Assembly (NCBI RefSeq): GCF_000422705.1
Contig: NZ_KE383907.1
Span: 344,620-408,619 of the forward strand
DNA from: Flavobacterium soli DSM 19725
GTDB taxonomy: Bacteria > Bacteroidota > Bacteroidia > Flavobacteriales > Flavobacteriaceae
Direction of reading: 5' to 3'
DNA length: 64,000 nucleotides
Each line of letters begins with the position of its first letter. Positions within the stretch are counted from its first letter, which is position 1. A model generated the notes under the pieces. It saw nothing but the letters and a program-made list of their open reading frames with translations. It made no database searches and was not told where the DNA came from. Shown here in pieces: positions 14,723 to 24,056 of this stretch. The position numbers were made by a program, and so were the translations under genes.

Positions 14723-17223
14723 GAAACGTTGCAAAAACGACAACGCTGGAAAATAAATTTCCTTTGTTGGCAGTAGAAAACAACTGCATCCTTTCCAAAG
14801 ATGCAGACATTACCGCCTGTTTTGAAGTGCGTTTGCCGGAACTGTTTACCGTAGCCTCTGCGGAATATGAAGCCATTCATTCCGCCTGGCATAAGGCTAT
14901 TAAGACCTTGCCGGATTTTACGGTCATTCACAAACAGGATTGGTATATCAAAGAAAGCTATGCGCCCGATTTGGCAGAAGACAATCAAAGTTTTTTGGCA
15001 AAATCCTACCAACGTCATTTTAATGAGCGACCGTTCTTAAACCATTATTGCTACCTCTTTTTAACCAAGACAACCAAAGAGCGTATGCGTATGCAAAGTA
15101 ATTTTTCATCGCTTTGTAAAGGTTCACTGATACCAAAGGAAATCAGGAACAAGGAAACGATACATCGCTTTATGGAAGCGGTGGCACAGTTTGAACGTAT
15201 CGTGAACGATAGTGGTTTTATAACCCTGCAACGCCTTACCGAAGACGACATTATCGGAACGGACGAAAAGCAGGGGTTGCTGGAACAATACCTTACGCTA
15301 TCGAGGGATGCGGGAACACCGATGCAGGACATCGCACTCGGAACGGAAGAAGTCCGTATCGGGAACAAAAGGTTGAGCCTGCACACACTTTCGGACACGG
15401 ACGACCTGCCCGGAACGGTATCGGCAGATACCCGTTTTGAAAAGCTATCTACCGACCGTAGCGACTGCCGTCTGTCATTCGCCGCACCTGTGGGCTTGCT
15501 GTTAAGCTGTAACCATATCTACAATCAATATTTGTTTATAGACAACAGCGAAGACAACCTGCAAAAGTTTGAGAAATCCGCAAGGAATATGCACTCACTG
15601 GCTCGTTACAGCCGTTCCAACCAAATCAACAAAGAGTGGATAGAAAAGTACCTAAACGAAGCCCACAGTTTTGGGCTATCTTCTGTTCGTGCTCACTTCA
15701 ACATTATGGCGTGGTCGGATGATCCGGCAGAACTGAAACAGCTAAAAAATGATTGTGGTAGTGCTTTAGCATTGATGGAATGTAAACCCAGACACAACAC
15801 TACCGATGTAGCAACATTGTACTGGGCAGGAATACCGGGTAATGCAGGTGATTTTCCCGCAGAGGAAAGTTTTTACACCTTTATCGAACCTGCATTATGC
15901 TTCTTCACGGAAGAAACCAATTACCACAATTCGCCTTCGCCATTCGGTATCAAAATGGCTGACCGCCTGACCGGAAAGCCTATCCATTTGGATATATCGG
16001 ATTTGCCTATGAAGCGTGGCATAATCACAAACCGGAACAAGTTTATACTCGGTCCATCGGGAAGTGGTAAATCGTTCTTCACAAACCATATGGTACGACA
16101 GTATTACGAACAAGGCGCTCACGTTTTGCTTGTTGACACTGGTAATTCTTATCAAGGATTATGCGAACTCATTAAAGGTAAAACTAAAGGCGAAGACGGT
16201 GTTTACTTCACCTATACCGAAGATAATCCGATTGCTTTTAATCCTTTCTATACCGATGATGGTGTGTTCGATATTGAGAAGCGTGAAAGTGTCAAGACTT
16301 TGATATTGACGCTTTGGAAACGTGATGATGAACCACCAACTCGCTCAGAAGAAGTAGCATTATCAAATGCTGTATCAGGCTATATCGAGCGCATCAAACA
16401 GGACGATATTTATCCATCATTCAACGGCTTCTATGAGTATGTAAAAGGCGATTACTGCAAGGTACTCGAAGAAAAACAGGTAAGGGAAAAAGACTTTGAC
16501 ATTGCCAATTTTCTCAACGTACTCGAACCCTACTACAAAGGTGGTGAGTATGATTATCTGTTAAACTCTGATAAGCAGTTAGACTTGTTGAGTAAGCGTT
16601 TTATCGTATTTGAAATTGATGCGATTAAAGACCACAAAATCCTCTTTCCCATTGTGACAATCATCATAATGGAAGTCTTCATCAACAAAATGCGTAGGCT
16701 GAAAGGTATCCGCAAGCTCATATTGATTGAAGAAGCGTGGAAGGCGATTGCCAAAGAAGGAATGGCAGAATACATCAAGTACCTCTTTAAAACCGTCCGC
16801 AAATTTTTCGGTGAAGCAATCGTCGTAACGCAAGAGGTCGATGATATTATCCAATCGCCTATCGTCAAAGAAAGTATCATCAATAACTCTGACTGTAAAA
16901 TCCTTTTAGACCAACGAAAGTATATGAACAAGTTTGATGATATACAGGCGATGTTGGGGCTTACAGATAAGGAAAAAGGGCAGGTACTTTCTATCAATAT
17001 GAACAACGATGCAAGCCGACTTTACAAAGAGGTTTGGATAGGCTTAGGTGGTACACACTCGGCAGTTTATGCCACCGAAGTTAGTTTGGAGGAATACCTT
17101 GCTTACACCACCGAAGAAACCGAAAAAATGGAAGTGATGCAGCTTGCTGCTGAACTGGACGGCAATGTAGAACTCGCCATCAAGCATATCGCAATGCAAA
17201 GGCGGGACAAAGTAAATCAATAG
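14719..17223 (+). CDS. traG: TraG, VirB4-type conjugation ATPase
   Basis: This 834-residue protein has Walker A 'GPSGSGKS' at about residues 444-451, a Walker B region 'LILIEEAWKAI' near residue 670 and 'VTQEVDDI' after it, as in VirB4/TraC ATPases. It powers assembly and substrate handling of the type IV secretion channel at the inner membrane. Length and motifs are those of CTnDOT TraG (not the F-type TraG). It is intact. Confidence 0.95.
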   Translation: MRNVAKTTTLENKFPLLAVENNCILSKDADITACFEVRLPELFTVASAEYEAIHSAWHKAIKTLPDFTVIHKQDWYIKESYAPDLAEDNQSFLAKSYQRHFNERPFLNHYCYLFLTKTTKERMRMQSNFSSLCKGSLIPKEIRNKETIHRFMEAVAQFERIVNDSGFITLQRLTEDDIIGTDEKQGLLEQYLTLSRDAGTPMQDIALGTEEVRIGNKRLSLHTLSDTDDLPGTVSADTRFEKLSTDRSDCRLSFAAPVGLLLSCNHIYNQYLFIDNSEDNLQKFEKSARNMHSLARYSRSNQINKEWIEKYLNEAHSFGLSSVRAHFNIMAWSDDPAELKQLKNDCGSALALMECKPRHNTTDVATLYWAGIPGNAGDFPAEESFYTFIEPALCFFTEETNYHNSPSPFGIKMADRLTGKPIHLDISDLPMKRGIITNRNKFILGPSGSGKSFFTNHMVRQYYEQGAHVLLVDTGNSYQGLCELIKGKTKGEDGVYFTYTEDNPIAFNPFYTDDGVFDIEKRESVKTLILTLWKRDDEPPTRSEEVALSNAVSGYIERIKQDDIYPSFNGFYEYVKGDYCKVLEEKQVREKDFDIANFLNVLEPYYKGGEYDYLLNSDKQLDLLSKRFIVFEIDAIKDHKILFPIVTIIIMEVFINKMRRLKGIRKLILIEEAWKAIAKEGMAEYIKYLFKTVRKFFGEAIVVTQEVDDIIQSPIVKESIINNSDCKILLDQRKYMNKFDDIQAMLGLTDKEKGQVLSINMNNDASRLYKEVWIGLGGTHSAVYATEVSLEEYLAYTTEETEKMEVMQLAAELDGNVELAIKHIAMQRRDKVNQ

Positions 17224-17252
17224 TCAATTAACAATTTAAAAATTCAGAAACA

Positions 17253-17885
17253 ATGAAAAAAGTATTGTATCTGGTGTGTACGGCACTAATGCTCGCCGTA
17301 GCACCGTCAGCGAAAGCTCAATTTGTAGTAACTGACCCTGCAAATCTGGCATCAGGAATTATCAACAGTGCGAACGAAATCATACAGACTTCTTCCACCG
17401 TGAGCAATGTCGTAAAGAACTTCAACGAAGTGAAAAAAGTGTACGATCAGGGCAAGGAATATTACGACAAGCTAAAAGCTATCAACAACCTTGTGAAAGA
17501 TGCCCGTAAAGTACAGCAAACCGTATTGTTGGTAGGCGATGTGTCCGAAATGTACGTTCAGAATTTTGGTAAGATGATGAACGACCCAAATTTTACCCCA
17601 CAGGAATTGGTTGCAATCGGCAATGGTTATTCGGCACTGCTCAATGAAAGTACCGAACTGCTGAAAGAATTGAAGCAAATTATAACCTCTTCAAGCCTTT
17701 CGCTAAACGACAAAGAGCGTATGGATATTATTGATCGTGTGTACAAAGAGGTAAAGGATTACCACAGCCTTGTACGCTACTACACTAATAAGAACATTTC
17801 TGTAAGCTACCTAAGAGCGAAAAAGAAAAACGACGCACAGAGAGTTCTTGAACTCTACGGAACTTCTAACCAAAAATACTGGTAA
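17253..17885 (+). CDS. traI: TraI, DUF4141 conjugation protein
   Basis: This 210-residue secreted protein has a signal peptide ending 'SAKAQ' and a long helical body ('NEVKKVYDQGKEYYDKLKAINNLV'). It belongs to DUF4141 and resembles VirB5-type proteins in size and helical content. It starts 29 bp after traG and ends 2 bp before traJ. No TraH is present between traG and traI. Confidence 0.88.
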   Translation: MKKVLYLVCTALMLAVAPSAKAQFVVTDPANLASGIINSANEIIQTSSTVSNVVKNFNEVKKVYDQGKEYYDKLKAINNLVKDARKVQQTVLLVGDVSEMYVQNFGKMMNDPNFTPQELVAIGNGYSALLNESTELLKELKQIITSSSLSLNDKERMDIIDRVYKEVKDYHSLVRYYTNKNISVSYLRAKKKNDAQRVLELYGTSNQKYW

Positions 17886-17887
17886 AA

Positions 17888-18883
17888 ATGGAATGGGATA
17901 ATCTTCACGAACTCCTTCGTTCACTTTACGACGATATGATGCCGCTTGCAGGTGATATGGCGGCTGTGGCTAAAGGATTGGCGGGATTGGGTGCGTTGTT
18001 CTATGTAGCATTAAAGGTTTGGCAGGCTTTAAGCCGAGCCGAGCCTATCGATGTGTTTCCGTTACTGCGTCCATTCGCTTTGGGGCTTTGTATAATGTTC
18101 TTTCCAACCATCGTGTTGGGAACCATTAATGCAGTATTAAGCCCGGTAGTTACAGGAACTCACGCCATACTCGAAGACCAGGTGCTTGACCTCAACCAAC
18201 TCCAGCAACAGAAAGACCAATTGGAATACGAAGCAATGGTACGAAATCCCGAAACCGCCTATATGGCATCAGACGAAGAGTTTGATAAAAAACTGGATGA
18301 ATTAGGATGGTCGCCTTCCGACGTTGGTACAATGGCAGGAATGTATATGGACAGGCAAGCCTACAAGATTGAAAAAGCGATAAAGGACTGGTTTCGCAAT
18401 CTATTGGAAATACTCTTTCAGGCGGCGGCTTTAGTTATTGATACCATAAGAACTTTTTTCCTGATCGTCCTTTCCATACTCGGACCAATAGCTTTTGCTA
18501 TTTCCGTTTGGGACGGATTTCAGTCCACGCTCACACAGTGGATCACGAGGTATGTAAGTGTTTACCTGTGGCTTCCTGTTTCCGATTTGTTCAGTTCGAT
18601 GTTGGCAAGAATACAATCCCTCATTTTAGAACGGGATATAGCTATGCTTGCCGACCCTACCTACATACCTGATACGAGCAATACTGTGTACATCATTTTT
18701 ATGATAATCGGCATTATCGGATACTTCACAATACCAACAGTAACAGGTTGGGTAATCCAAGCCGGAGGTGCAGGAAACTTTACTCGTAATGTAAATCAAA
18801 CAGCGATGAAGGCAGGAAACCTTGCAGGTGCTGGTGCAGGATCTACAGTAGGAAACATCGGCGGTAAACTGATGAATAAATAA
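17888..18883 (+). CDS. traJ: TraJ, VirB6-like membrane protein
   Basis: This 331-residue protein has about six membrane helices (near residues 25-45, 55-80, 170-215, 225-245, 265-290) and a Gly/Ala-rich C-terminal tail. It is the inner-membrane channel component of the Bacteroidetes conjugation system. Order and length are standard. Confidence 0.9.
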   Translation: MEWDNLHELLRSLYDDMMPLAGDMAAVAKGLAGLGALFYVALKVWQALSRAEPIDVFPLLRPFALGLCIMFFPTIVLGTINAVLSPVVTGTHAILEDQVLDLNQLQQQKDQLEYEAMVRNPETAYMASDEEFDKKLDELGWSPSDVGTMAGMYMDRQAYKIEKAIKDWFRNLLEILFQAAALVIDTIRTFFLIVLSILGPIAFAISVWDGFQSTLTQWITRYVSVYLWLPVSDLFSSMLARIQSLILERDIAMLADPTYIPDTSNTVYIIFMIIGIIGYFTIPTVTGWVIQAGGAGNFTRNVNQTAMKAGNLAGAGAGSTVGNIGGKLMNK

Positions 18884-18902
18884 CAATAAATCATTAAAAA
18901 AA

Positions 18903-19526
18903 ATGGAATTTAAAACGCTAAGAAATATCGAAAACAGCTTTAGGCAGATAAGACTATATGCCATTGTGTTTGCGGTTCTCTGCATTGGCGTGGTAGGATA
19001 TGCCGTATGGCAGTCCTACCGCTTTGCAGAAGAACAACGCCAAAAAATCTATGTATTGGATAACGGCAAATCTTTGATGCTTGCCTTATCGCAGGATGCG
19101 AGCATCAACCGACCTGTGGAAGCAAGAGAACACGTTAGAAGGTTTCACGAACTGTTCTTTACACTTGCTCCCGACAAAAACGCTATAGAAAGCAATATGA
19201 GCAGGGCATTCAATCTTGCCGACAAAAGTGCCTTCGACTACTATAAAGACTTGTCGGAAAAAGGCTATTACAGTCGTATTATATCAGGAAACGTACAGCA
19301 ACGCATCGAAGTAGATAGTGTGGTCAGCAATTTCGATACCCATCCTTATGCGGTACGAACGTATGCAAAACAATTCATCATTCGGTCAAGCAATGTAACC
19401 AGGCGTAACCTAATTACTTCCTGCTACCTAGTCAACTCCGTTCGCTCTGACAACAACCCACAAGGCTTCAATATCGAAAAATTTGCAGTCGTGGAAAACA
19501 GGGATATAGAAGTTATCGAACGCTAA
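18903..19526 (+). CDS. traK: TraK, VirB8-like conjugation protein
   Basis: This 207-residue protein has a short cytoplasmic N-terminus, one membrane helix (about residues 19-38) and a periplasmic domain. 'MEFKTLRNIENSFRQIRLYA' is the usual TraK start. The single-anchor topology and operon position agree with VirB8. The 142-residue gene that follows separates it from traL. Confidence 0.9.
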   Translation: MEFKTLRNIENSFRQIRLYAIVFAVLCIGVVGYAVWQSYRFAEEQRQKIYVLDNGKSLMLALSQDASINRPVEAREHVRRFHELFFTLAPDKNAIESNMSRAFNLADKSAFDYYKDLSEKGYYSRIISGNVQQRIEVDSVVSNFDTHPYAVRTYAKQFIIRSSNVTRRNLITSCYLVNSVRSDNNPQGFNIEKFAVVENRDIEVIER

Positions 19527-19537
19527 AAAACAATCTT

Positions 19538-19966
19538 ATGGAAACATTATCAGATTTAAACACGTTCGCAAAAATCCTTACAGAAAAAGGATATAACGGC
19601 TATTTTCATACGCAGGGTGCGTATGCCGGAAAGCTGAAAGAAAGTATCAGCGATTACCTTGAAAGCTGCCAAAAAGGTGCAGATACTTTGCCTAAACAAG
19701 ACTTGTTGTTGACAGGCTACCTACAATGGTCGGGAGAAGACAAGCCAAGTGTAGAATGCAGTATGTGGGTAAATTATCTGAACGGCAAATTCTCACTCAA
19801 CAGAATGGAGGTGGCAAGAAAAGACCAATTTGGGCAATTGCTAAAAAAATCGGAACTGACAAACCTCTCTTTAATAGTCGTACCCAATGCAGTTGAGGTA
19901 ATTGCTTTGGTTAATGATGAACAAAAGCAAAATGTGGGTAAAATCTCCAAGCGGTTCAAGCTCTAA
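19538..19966 (+). CDS. Unrecognised 142-residue protein inside the tra operon
   Basis: No family was recognised. The protein has no signal peptide or membrane helix, so it should be cytoplasmic. It alternates predicted helix ('LNTFAKILTEKGY', 'ESISDYLESCQKG') and strands ('LLLTGYLQWSGEDKPSVECSMWVNYLNGKF'), ending in a basic 'ISKRFKL'. It lies 11 bp after traK and 23 bp before traL, on the same strand and with similar base use, so it is a real operon member. CTnDOT has traL directly after traK, so this is a lineage-specific insertion. It might be a regulator of channel activity or an entry-exclusion or anti-defence factor; these are guesses. Confidence 0.75.
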   Translation: METLSDLNTFAKILTEKGYNGYFHTQGAYAGKLKESISDYLESCQKGADTLPKQDLLLTGYLQWSGEDKPSVECSMWVNYLNGKFSLNRMEVARKDQFGQLLKKSELTNLSLIVVPNAVEVIALVNDEQKQNVGKISKRFKL

Positions 19967-19989
19967 CATCATCATAAAAAATTAAGAAT

Positions 19990-20277
19990 ATGAAAAAACT
20001 AAGAGCAAATATGGACAGGTACTTTGACCAGCTGGACGACCGTTGGCAGACGTTACCAGTACGCAAACAGCACCAATATACCCTGTGCTTTTTTGTGGGA
20101 TATCTACTGCTTACCGCTGGTGTAATTTTCAAAGTCTGGTACGATACCTCAAAGTCTGGAAACGATATGATCATAGAGCATATCGAAAATCCTGTCCTCA
20201 AAAAAAATGGAAGTCCTGCAAGATTGCAGGATAGTGTATCAACAATTTTAAAAAATAAAATTTATGAAAGAAAATGA
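19990..20277 (+). CDS. traL: TraL, DUF3989 conjugation protein
   Basis: This 95-residue protein has one membrane helix (about residues 35-55) after an N-terminal 'ANMDRYFDQLDDRWQTLP', typical of DUF3989/TraL. It overlaps traM by 14 bp, indicating coupled translation. The family function is unknown. Confidence 0.85.
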   Translation: MKKLRANMDRYFDQLDDRWQTLPVRKQHQYTLCFFVGYLLLTAGVIFKVWYDTSKSGNDMIIEHIENPVLKKNGSPARLQDSVSTILKNKIYERK

Positions 20278-21613
20278 GAACAAAAAATCAGTTGTTCGGG
20301 TAACAGAAGGTAATCCGTCTGCAACTGCTGATGTGTTACAAGACGGCACACAGAATAATAAGGAGAAGCTCAAAAAGCCCTTAATTTTCGGCTTAATGGC
20401 GATTGTTTTCACGGGTTGTATGTACCTCATATTTAAACCATCCGAAGACAAAAAGACAATTGAAAATGTAGGGCTGAACGATGCGGTACCAGAGGCTACT
20501 GGAACTGGAATGCCTGCCGACAAAGGCAAGGCGTATGAACAGGAAATGCTCGAACGCAAAGAGCAGGAAAAACGCAATGCATTGGCTACACTTTCAGACT
20601 ACTGGAATACAGAAGACAAAGAAGAGCCAACCGACGAACCGTTTAATGAAGAAGAGGAAAACAACAGCTTTGGCGGTAGTGGGAGAAATTCGGCAAGAAG
20701 CAGTAATCCTGCTTTGAACAGCTATCGAAATAGCCAAAGCGCATTGAGTTCCTTTTATCAAGATGATAACGCTGAAACAATGGAACTGCGTAAGCAGGTG
20801 GACGAATTGAAAGAAAAATTATCAGAAAAGGATGTGCCACCTGTGGCCACCGTTGATGACCAATTGAAGCTAATGGAGAAATCCTATGAAATGGCAGCAA
20901 AGTATCTGCCAAAAAATGCGAATACCGAAAATTCAACACCTGCTAATGGTGCTGTTCCGGATGCTGTTAGTGCTATGGCTACTAACCAAAAAGAGCATTT
21001 TGTATCGTTCACATCAGCAAGAAAAAATACAGTATCAGCCCTTTACCGTGAACCATCGGACAGTGCTTTTTTAGCGGATTGGAGCGAAACAAAGAACCGT
21101 GGGTTTTATACCGCTGGTTCTTTGGAACAAATGGCACAACCCAAAAACAGTATCAAAGCCTGTGTACACGATGCCCAAACAGTAGTTGGCGAAACAGGTG
21201 TGCGTTTACGATTATTAGAGCCTGCAAAAACACCGAGCCGTACCATTCCAAAAGGAACGATTTTAACGGCTAATGCGAAATTTCAGGGAGGGCGTTTACA
21301 ACTAAAAGTTACCTCGATAGAACTGGAGGGCAATATCATCCCGGTAGATATAACCATTTACGATTTGGACGGACAGCAAGGCTTGTACGTTCCTTATTCG
21401 CCCGAAATGAATGCCCTTACTGAAATGGCAGGCAATATGAGCCAGACAGGCGGAACAAGCGTAATGCTCACGCAAAATGCTGGACAGCAGGTTGCAGCAG
21501 ATCTTAGTCGTGGCGTGGTACAGGGAATTTCGGGCTACTTCGCCAAAAAGGTAAGAACCCCAAAAGTTATGCTGAAAGCAGGACATCAGGTCTTCCTTGT
21601 ATCTAAACAATAA
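20264..21613 (+). CDS. traM: TraM, VirB10-like conjugation protein
   Basis: This 449-residue protein has a cytoplasmic N-terminus, one membrane helix near residues 42-60, a long Asn/Ser/Glu-rich linker with a short coiled coil ('ELRKQVDELKEKLSEK'), and a C-terminal beta domain with 'RLRLLEPAKTPSRTIPKGT' and 'GLYVPYSPE'. It spans the envelope as the VirB10 equivalent. It is intact. Confidence 0.92.
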   Translation: MKENENKKSVVRVTEGNPSATADVLQDGTQNNKEKLKKPLIFGLMAIVFTGCMYLIFKPSEDKKTIENVGLNDAVPEATGTGMPADKGKAYEQEMLERKEQEKRNALATLSDYWNTEDKEEPTDEPFNEEEENNSFGGSGRNSARSSNPALNSYRNSQSALSSFYQDDNAETMELRKQVDELKEKLSEKDVPPVATVDDQLKLMEKSYEMAAKYLPKNANTENSTPANGAVPDAVSAMATNQKEHFVSFTSARKNTVSALYREPSDSAFLADWSETKNRGFYTAGSLEQMAQPKNSIKACVHDAQTVVGETGVRLRLLEPAKTPSRTIPKGTILTANAKFQGGRLQLKVTSIELEGNIIPVDITIYDLDGQQGLYVPYSPEMNALTEMAGNMSQTGGTSVMLTQNAGQQVAADLSRGVVQGISGYFAKKVRTPKVMLKAGHQVFLVSKQ

Positions 21614-21637
21614 TGTTGAATTCAAATAAATAAAACA

Positions 21638-22531
21638 ATGAAAAATAATTTAAAAACCTTTTGGGCTATTGCCCTGATACTCGGCTTTGCCGTACAATCT
21701 TATGCACAGAACAGCATCAGAACACCGCTTGCATTGGGCAAGATACAACCGTATAGAATGGAAGTTACCTATGATAAGACTTCACACCTGATTTTTCCGA
21801 CCGCTATCCGTTACGTGGATTTAGGCAGCGAATATCTGATTGCAGGAAAAGCAGAAGATGCAGAAAACGTGTTGCGTGTAAAAGCAACGGTAAGGGATTT
21901 TGAACCAGAAACCAATTTTTCAGTCATTACGAATGACGGTCGTTTTTACAGTTTCGATGTGTATTACAGTTCCTATCCTGAGGCATTGAGTTACGACCTA
22001 CTCACAATGCAAAAAGCGGTGGATAAAGCCAACGGTAACGATGTGCTTTTTGAGGAACTGGGTAACAATTCTCCATCATTAGCAGGCTTGCTATTGGAAA
22101 CCATTTACAAAAAAGACAAGCGTATTGTAAAGCATATCGGGGCTAAGAGTTTCGGCATTCAGTTTATGCTCAAAGGCATTTACATCCACAACGGCAAATA
22201 CTATTTCCATACGGAATTGAGAAACCGTACCAATGTGCCGTTTCAGATTGATTTTATCAATTTCAAAGTAGTGGATAAAAAGGTTGCCAAACGCACCGTA
22301 GTCCAGGAACGCCCGATGATACCGTTACGCACTTACAAGCCTTTGGACGAGATTGGCGGTAAGACCACCGAGCAAAACGTGTTCCTGTTAGACCAGTTTA
22401 CCGTTGCTGATGACAAGGTGCTGTTGATTGAGATTTTCGAGAAGAACGGTGGCAGGCATCAAACATTGCAGGTCGAAAATTCGGACTTAATCAAAGCCCG
22501 TTTGATTAACGATATGCACCTAAAATTTTAA
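21638..22531 (+). CDS. traN: TraN, VirB9-like conjugation protein
   Basis: This 297-residue secreted protein has a signal peptide ending 'QSYAQ', a beta-rich N-terminal domain ('YDKTSHLIFPTAIRYVDLGS') and a C-terminal domain with 'HNGKYYFHTELRNRTNVPFQID'. It is the TraN family, the VirB9-type outer-membrane-complex component that partners TraM. Confidence 0.92.
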   Translation: MKNNLKTFWAIALILGFAVQSYAQNSIRTPLALGKIQPYRMEVTYDKTSHLIFPTAIRYVDLGSEYLIAGKAEDAENVLRVKATVRDFEPETNFSVITNDGRFYSFDVYYSSYPEALSYDLLTMQKAVDKANGNDVLFEELGNNSPSLAGLLLETIYKKDKRIVKHIGAKSFGIQFMLKGIYIHNGKYYFHTELRNRTNVPFQIDFINFKVVDKKVAKRTVVQERPMIPLRTYKPLDEIGGKTTEQNVFLLDQFTVADDKVLLIEIFEKNGGRHQTLQVENSDLIKARLINDMHLKF

Positions 22532-22552
22532 TAACCCTTTTAAAGTAACAAT

Positions 22553-23113
22553 ATGAAAAAGTATATCCATACTGTGATGCTTGTTTTAATAGGTATTACG
22601 ACTGTACAGGCACAACGAATGCTGCCAAAGCAGAAAGGATTGGAAATAAGTGCGGGCGTACTATCCAATGATAAAATCGGTAATGATTATTACATCAGTG
22701 CAGCAATGACCGTAAACGGAAGGAATGGCAATTACCAGCTTTGGGCGTTGGAATACACGCACCAATACCACGACTACAAAGACCTCCACATACCGCAGGA
22801 AACCTATTTCGCAGAGGGTGGTTACAGTTTCTTCTTGTTGGGTGATGCCCGAAAAAACATCACGCTGAATTTTGCTATAACCGGCGTGGTCGGTTATGAA
22901 ACCATTAACCGTGGCGAAACGATGTTATATGACGGAGCGAAGATATTGAGTGAGGATAATTTCATCTACGGAGCAGGCGGCCGCCTCACTTTTGAAACGT
23001 ACCTGTCCGACCGCTTTGTGTTAGTCCTGCAAGGGCGTACAAAAATGCTTTGGGGTACGGATTTGCAACAGCTCCGACCGTCAGCAGGTGTGGGACTAAG
23101 GTTTAATTTTTAA
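22553..23113 (+). CDS. traO: TraO conjugation protein, outer membrane beta-barrel-like
   Basis: This 186-residue protein has a signal peptide ending 'TVQAQ' and strands alternating in the style of an eight-stranded barrel, ending in 'GVGLRFNF', the aromatic end of an outer membrane protein. TraO is a standard late tra gene. The exact role is unknown. Confidence 0.88.
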   Translation: MKKYIHTVMLVLIGITTVQAQRMLPKQKGLEISAGVLSNDKIGNDYYISAAMTVNGRNGNYQLWALEYTHQYHDYKDLHIPQETYFAEGGYSFFLLGDARKNITLNFAITGVVGYETINRGETMLYDGAKILSEDNFIYGAGGRLTFETYLSDRFVLVLQGRTKMLWGTDLQQLRPSAGVGLRFNF

Positions 23114-23125
23114 AACGTAAAAACA

Positions 23126-23575
23126 ATGATAGCAATATTCAATAAATTCAGAATAGGATTAAGCTCAATATATGTAATGCTGGCAATCCTCACAGCTTCG
23201 GTTACGTTAGTATCTTGTAGTAAATACGATGAACTCGAAATACAGAACGATTTTCCTTTTGAGGTAAATGTGATGCCAGTTCCCAAAGATGTAACCAACG
23301 GGCAGACAGTAGAAATACGCATTACCATACAGCGTAAAGGGAATTACAGCAACACGCAGTATTTCCTCAGATACTTTCAATTTGATGGACAAGGCACATT
23401 GCGGTACTATGATGAACCGCCGTACCTGCCCAATGACCAGTACCAATTACGAACAGAGCAGTTTCGTCTGTACTACACTTCAACGTCTTCCGTATCACAA
23501 TCATTTGATGTTTGGATTTCGGATAGCTTCGGGAATGAAAAGCAAATAAGTTTTCAGTTTAATAGTAGTGATTAG
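23126..23575 (+). CDS. traQ: TraQ, DUF3872 lipoprotein
   Basis: This 149-residue protein has a lipobox-type leader 'TASVTLVSCSKYDE' with the lipidated cysteine near residue 32, then an immunoglobulin-like beta domain (DUF3872). It is the last tra gene. TraP, the primase-like gene that often sits between traO and traQ, is absent. A strong terminator follows. Confidence 0.85.
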   Translation: MIAIFNKFRIGLSSIYVMLAILTASVTLVSCSKYDELEIQNDFPFEVNVMPVPKDVTNGQTVEIRITIQRKGNYSNTQYFLRYFQFDGQGTLRYYDEPPYLPNDQYQLRTEQFRLYYTSTSSVSQSFDVWISDSFGNEKQISFQFNSSD

Positions 23576-23586
23576 TATAGTAGCAA

Positions 23587-23623
23587 AAAGAAGTCCTGCC
23601 GCAAAAGCAGGATTTCTTTTTTT
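23587..23623 (+). terminator. Terminator of the tra operon
   Basis: A 13-bp stem (23587-23599 with 23607-23619, one G-T pair) with loop CGCAAAA is followed by a T-run to 23623. It lies 12 bp after the traQ stop. Confidence 0.85.
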
Positions 23624-23682
23624 GGAGTGATCGAAGCTAAATTTTTGTAAATTTAGAAGATGGATTTTTAAGTGATTTTGTT

Positions 23683-23955
23683 ATGGTTGCATCATTGGTT
23701 ATCGGGATAATATTTTTGGTTGCTGGCTTGGGACTTCGTTATTGGATTAACCGGCGGAAGTTTTATAGGCGTAGTCCTATGGGAGCAGAAGGCTTCTCCT
23801 CTTATGAAAGTTCGGTTTTCATTAAATTAATTGAAAAGATTGGTAAATGGCTAGCTTACGCCTTGATTATATTTGGGCTATTGTCGTTGTGGGTTTATTC
23901 TCGTGAGAAAAGAGATAGTGAAACAGAAAGAGCACAGACTGAGATACCAATATAA
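23683..23955 (+). CDS. Small membrane protein of unknown function
   Basis: This 90-residue protein has two membrane helices (about residues 2-20 and 53-72) separated by a basic loop with 'RRKFYRRSPMGAEGF'. The C-terminus is charged. It follows the tra terminator and shares the tra strand but has its own leader. Similar small proteins occur after tra operons in Bacteroidota, without a known function. Confidence 0.65.
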   Translation: MVASLVIGIIFLVAGLGLRYWINRRKFYRRSPMGAEGFSSYESSVFIKLIEKIGKWLAYALIIFGLLSLWVYSREKRDSETERAQTEIPI

Positions 23956-24006
23956 AAACTGACAGGTAAACGTTTCCAGAAAGCTATAATTTTTTATACC
24001 ATAACA

Positions 24007-24038
24007 AAAAGGGTTGGCTAAAAATAACCAACCCTTTT
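24007..24038. terminator. Bidirectional terminator
   Basis: AAAAGGGTTGG (24007-24017) pairs with CCAACCCTTTT (24028-24038). It lies between convergent genes ending at 23955 and 24057, with A/T runs on both sides, so it can serve both strands. Confidence 0.8.
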
Positions 24039-24056
24039 ATTAACTGAAATACTTTT

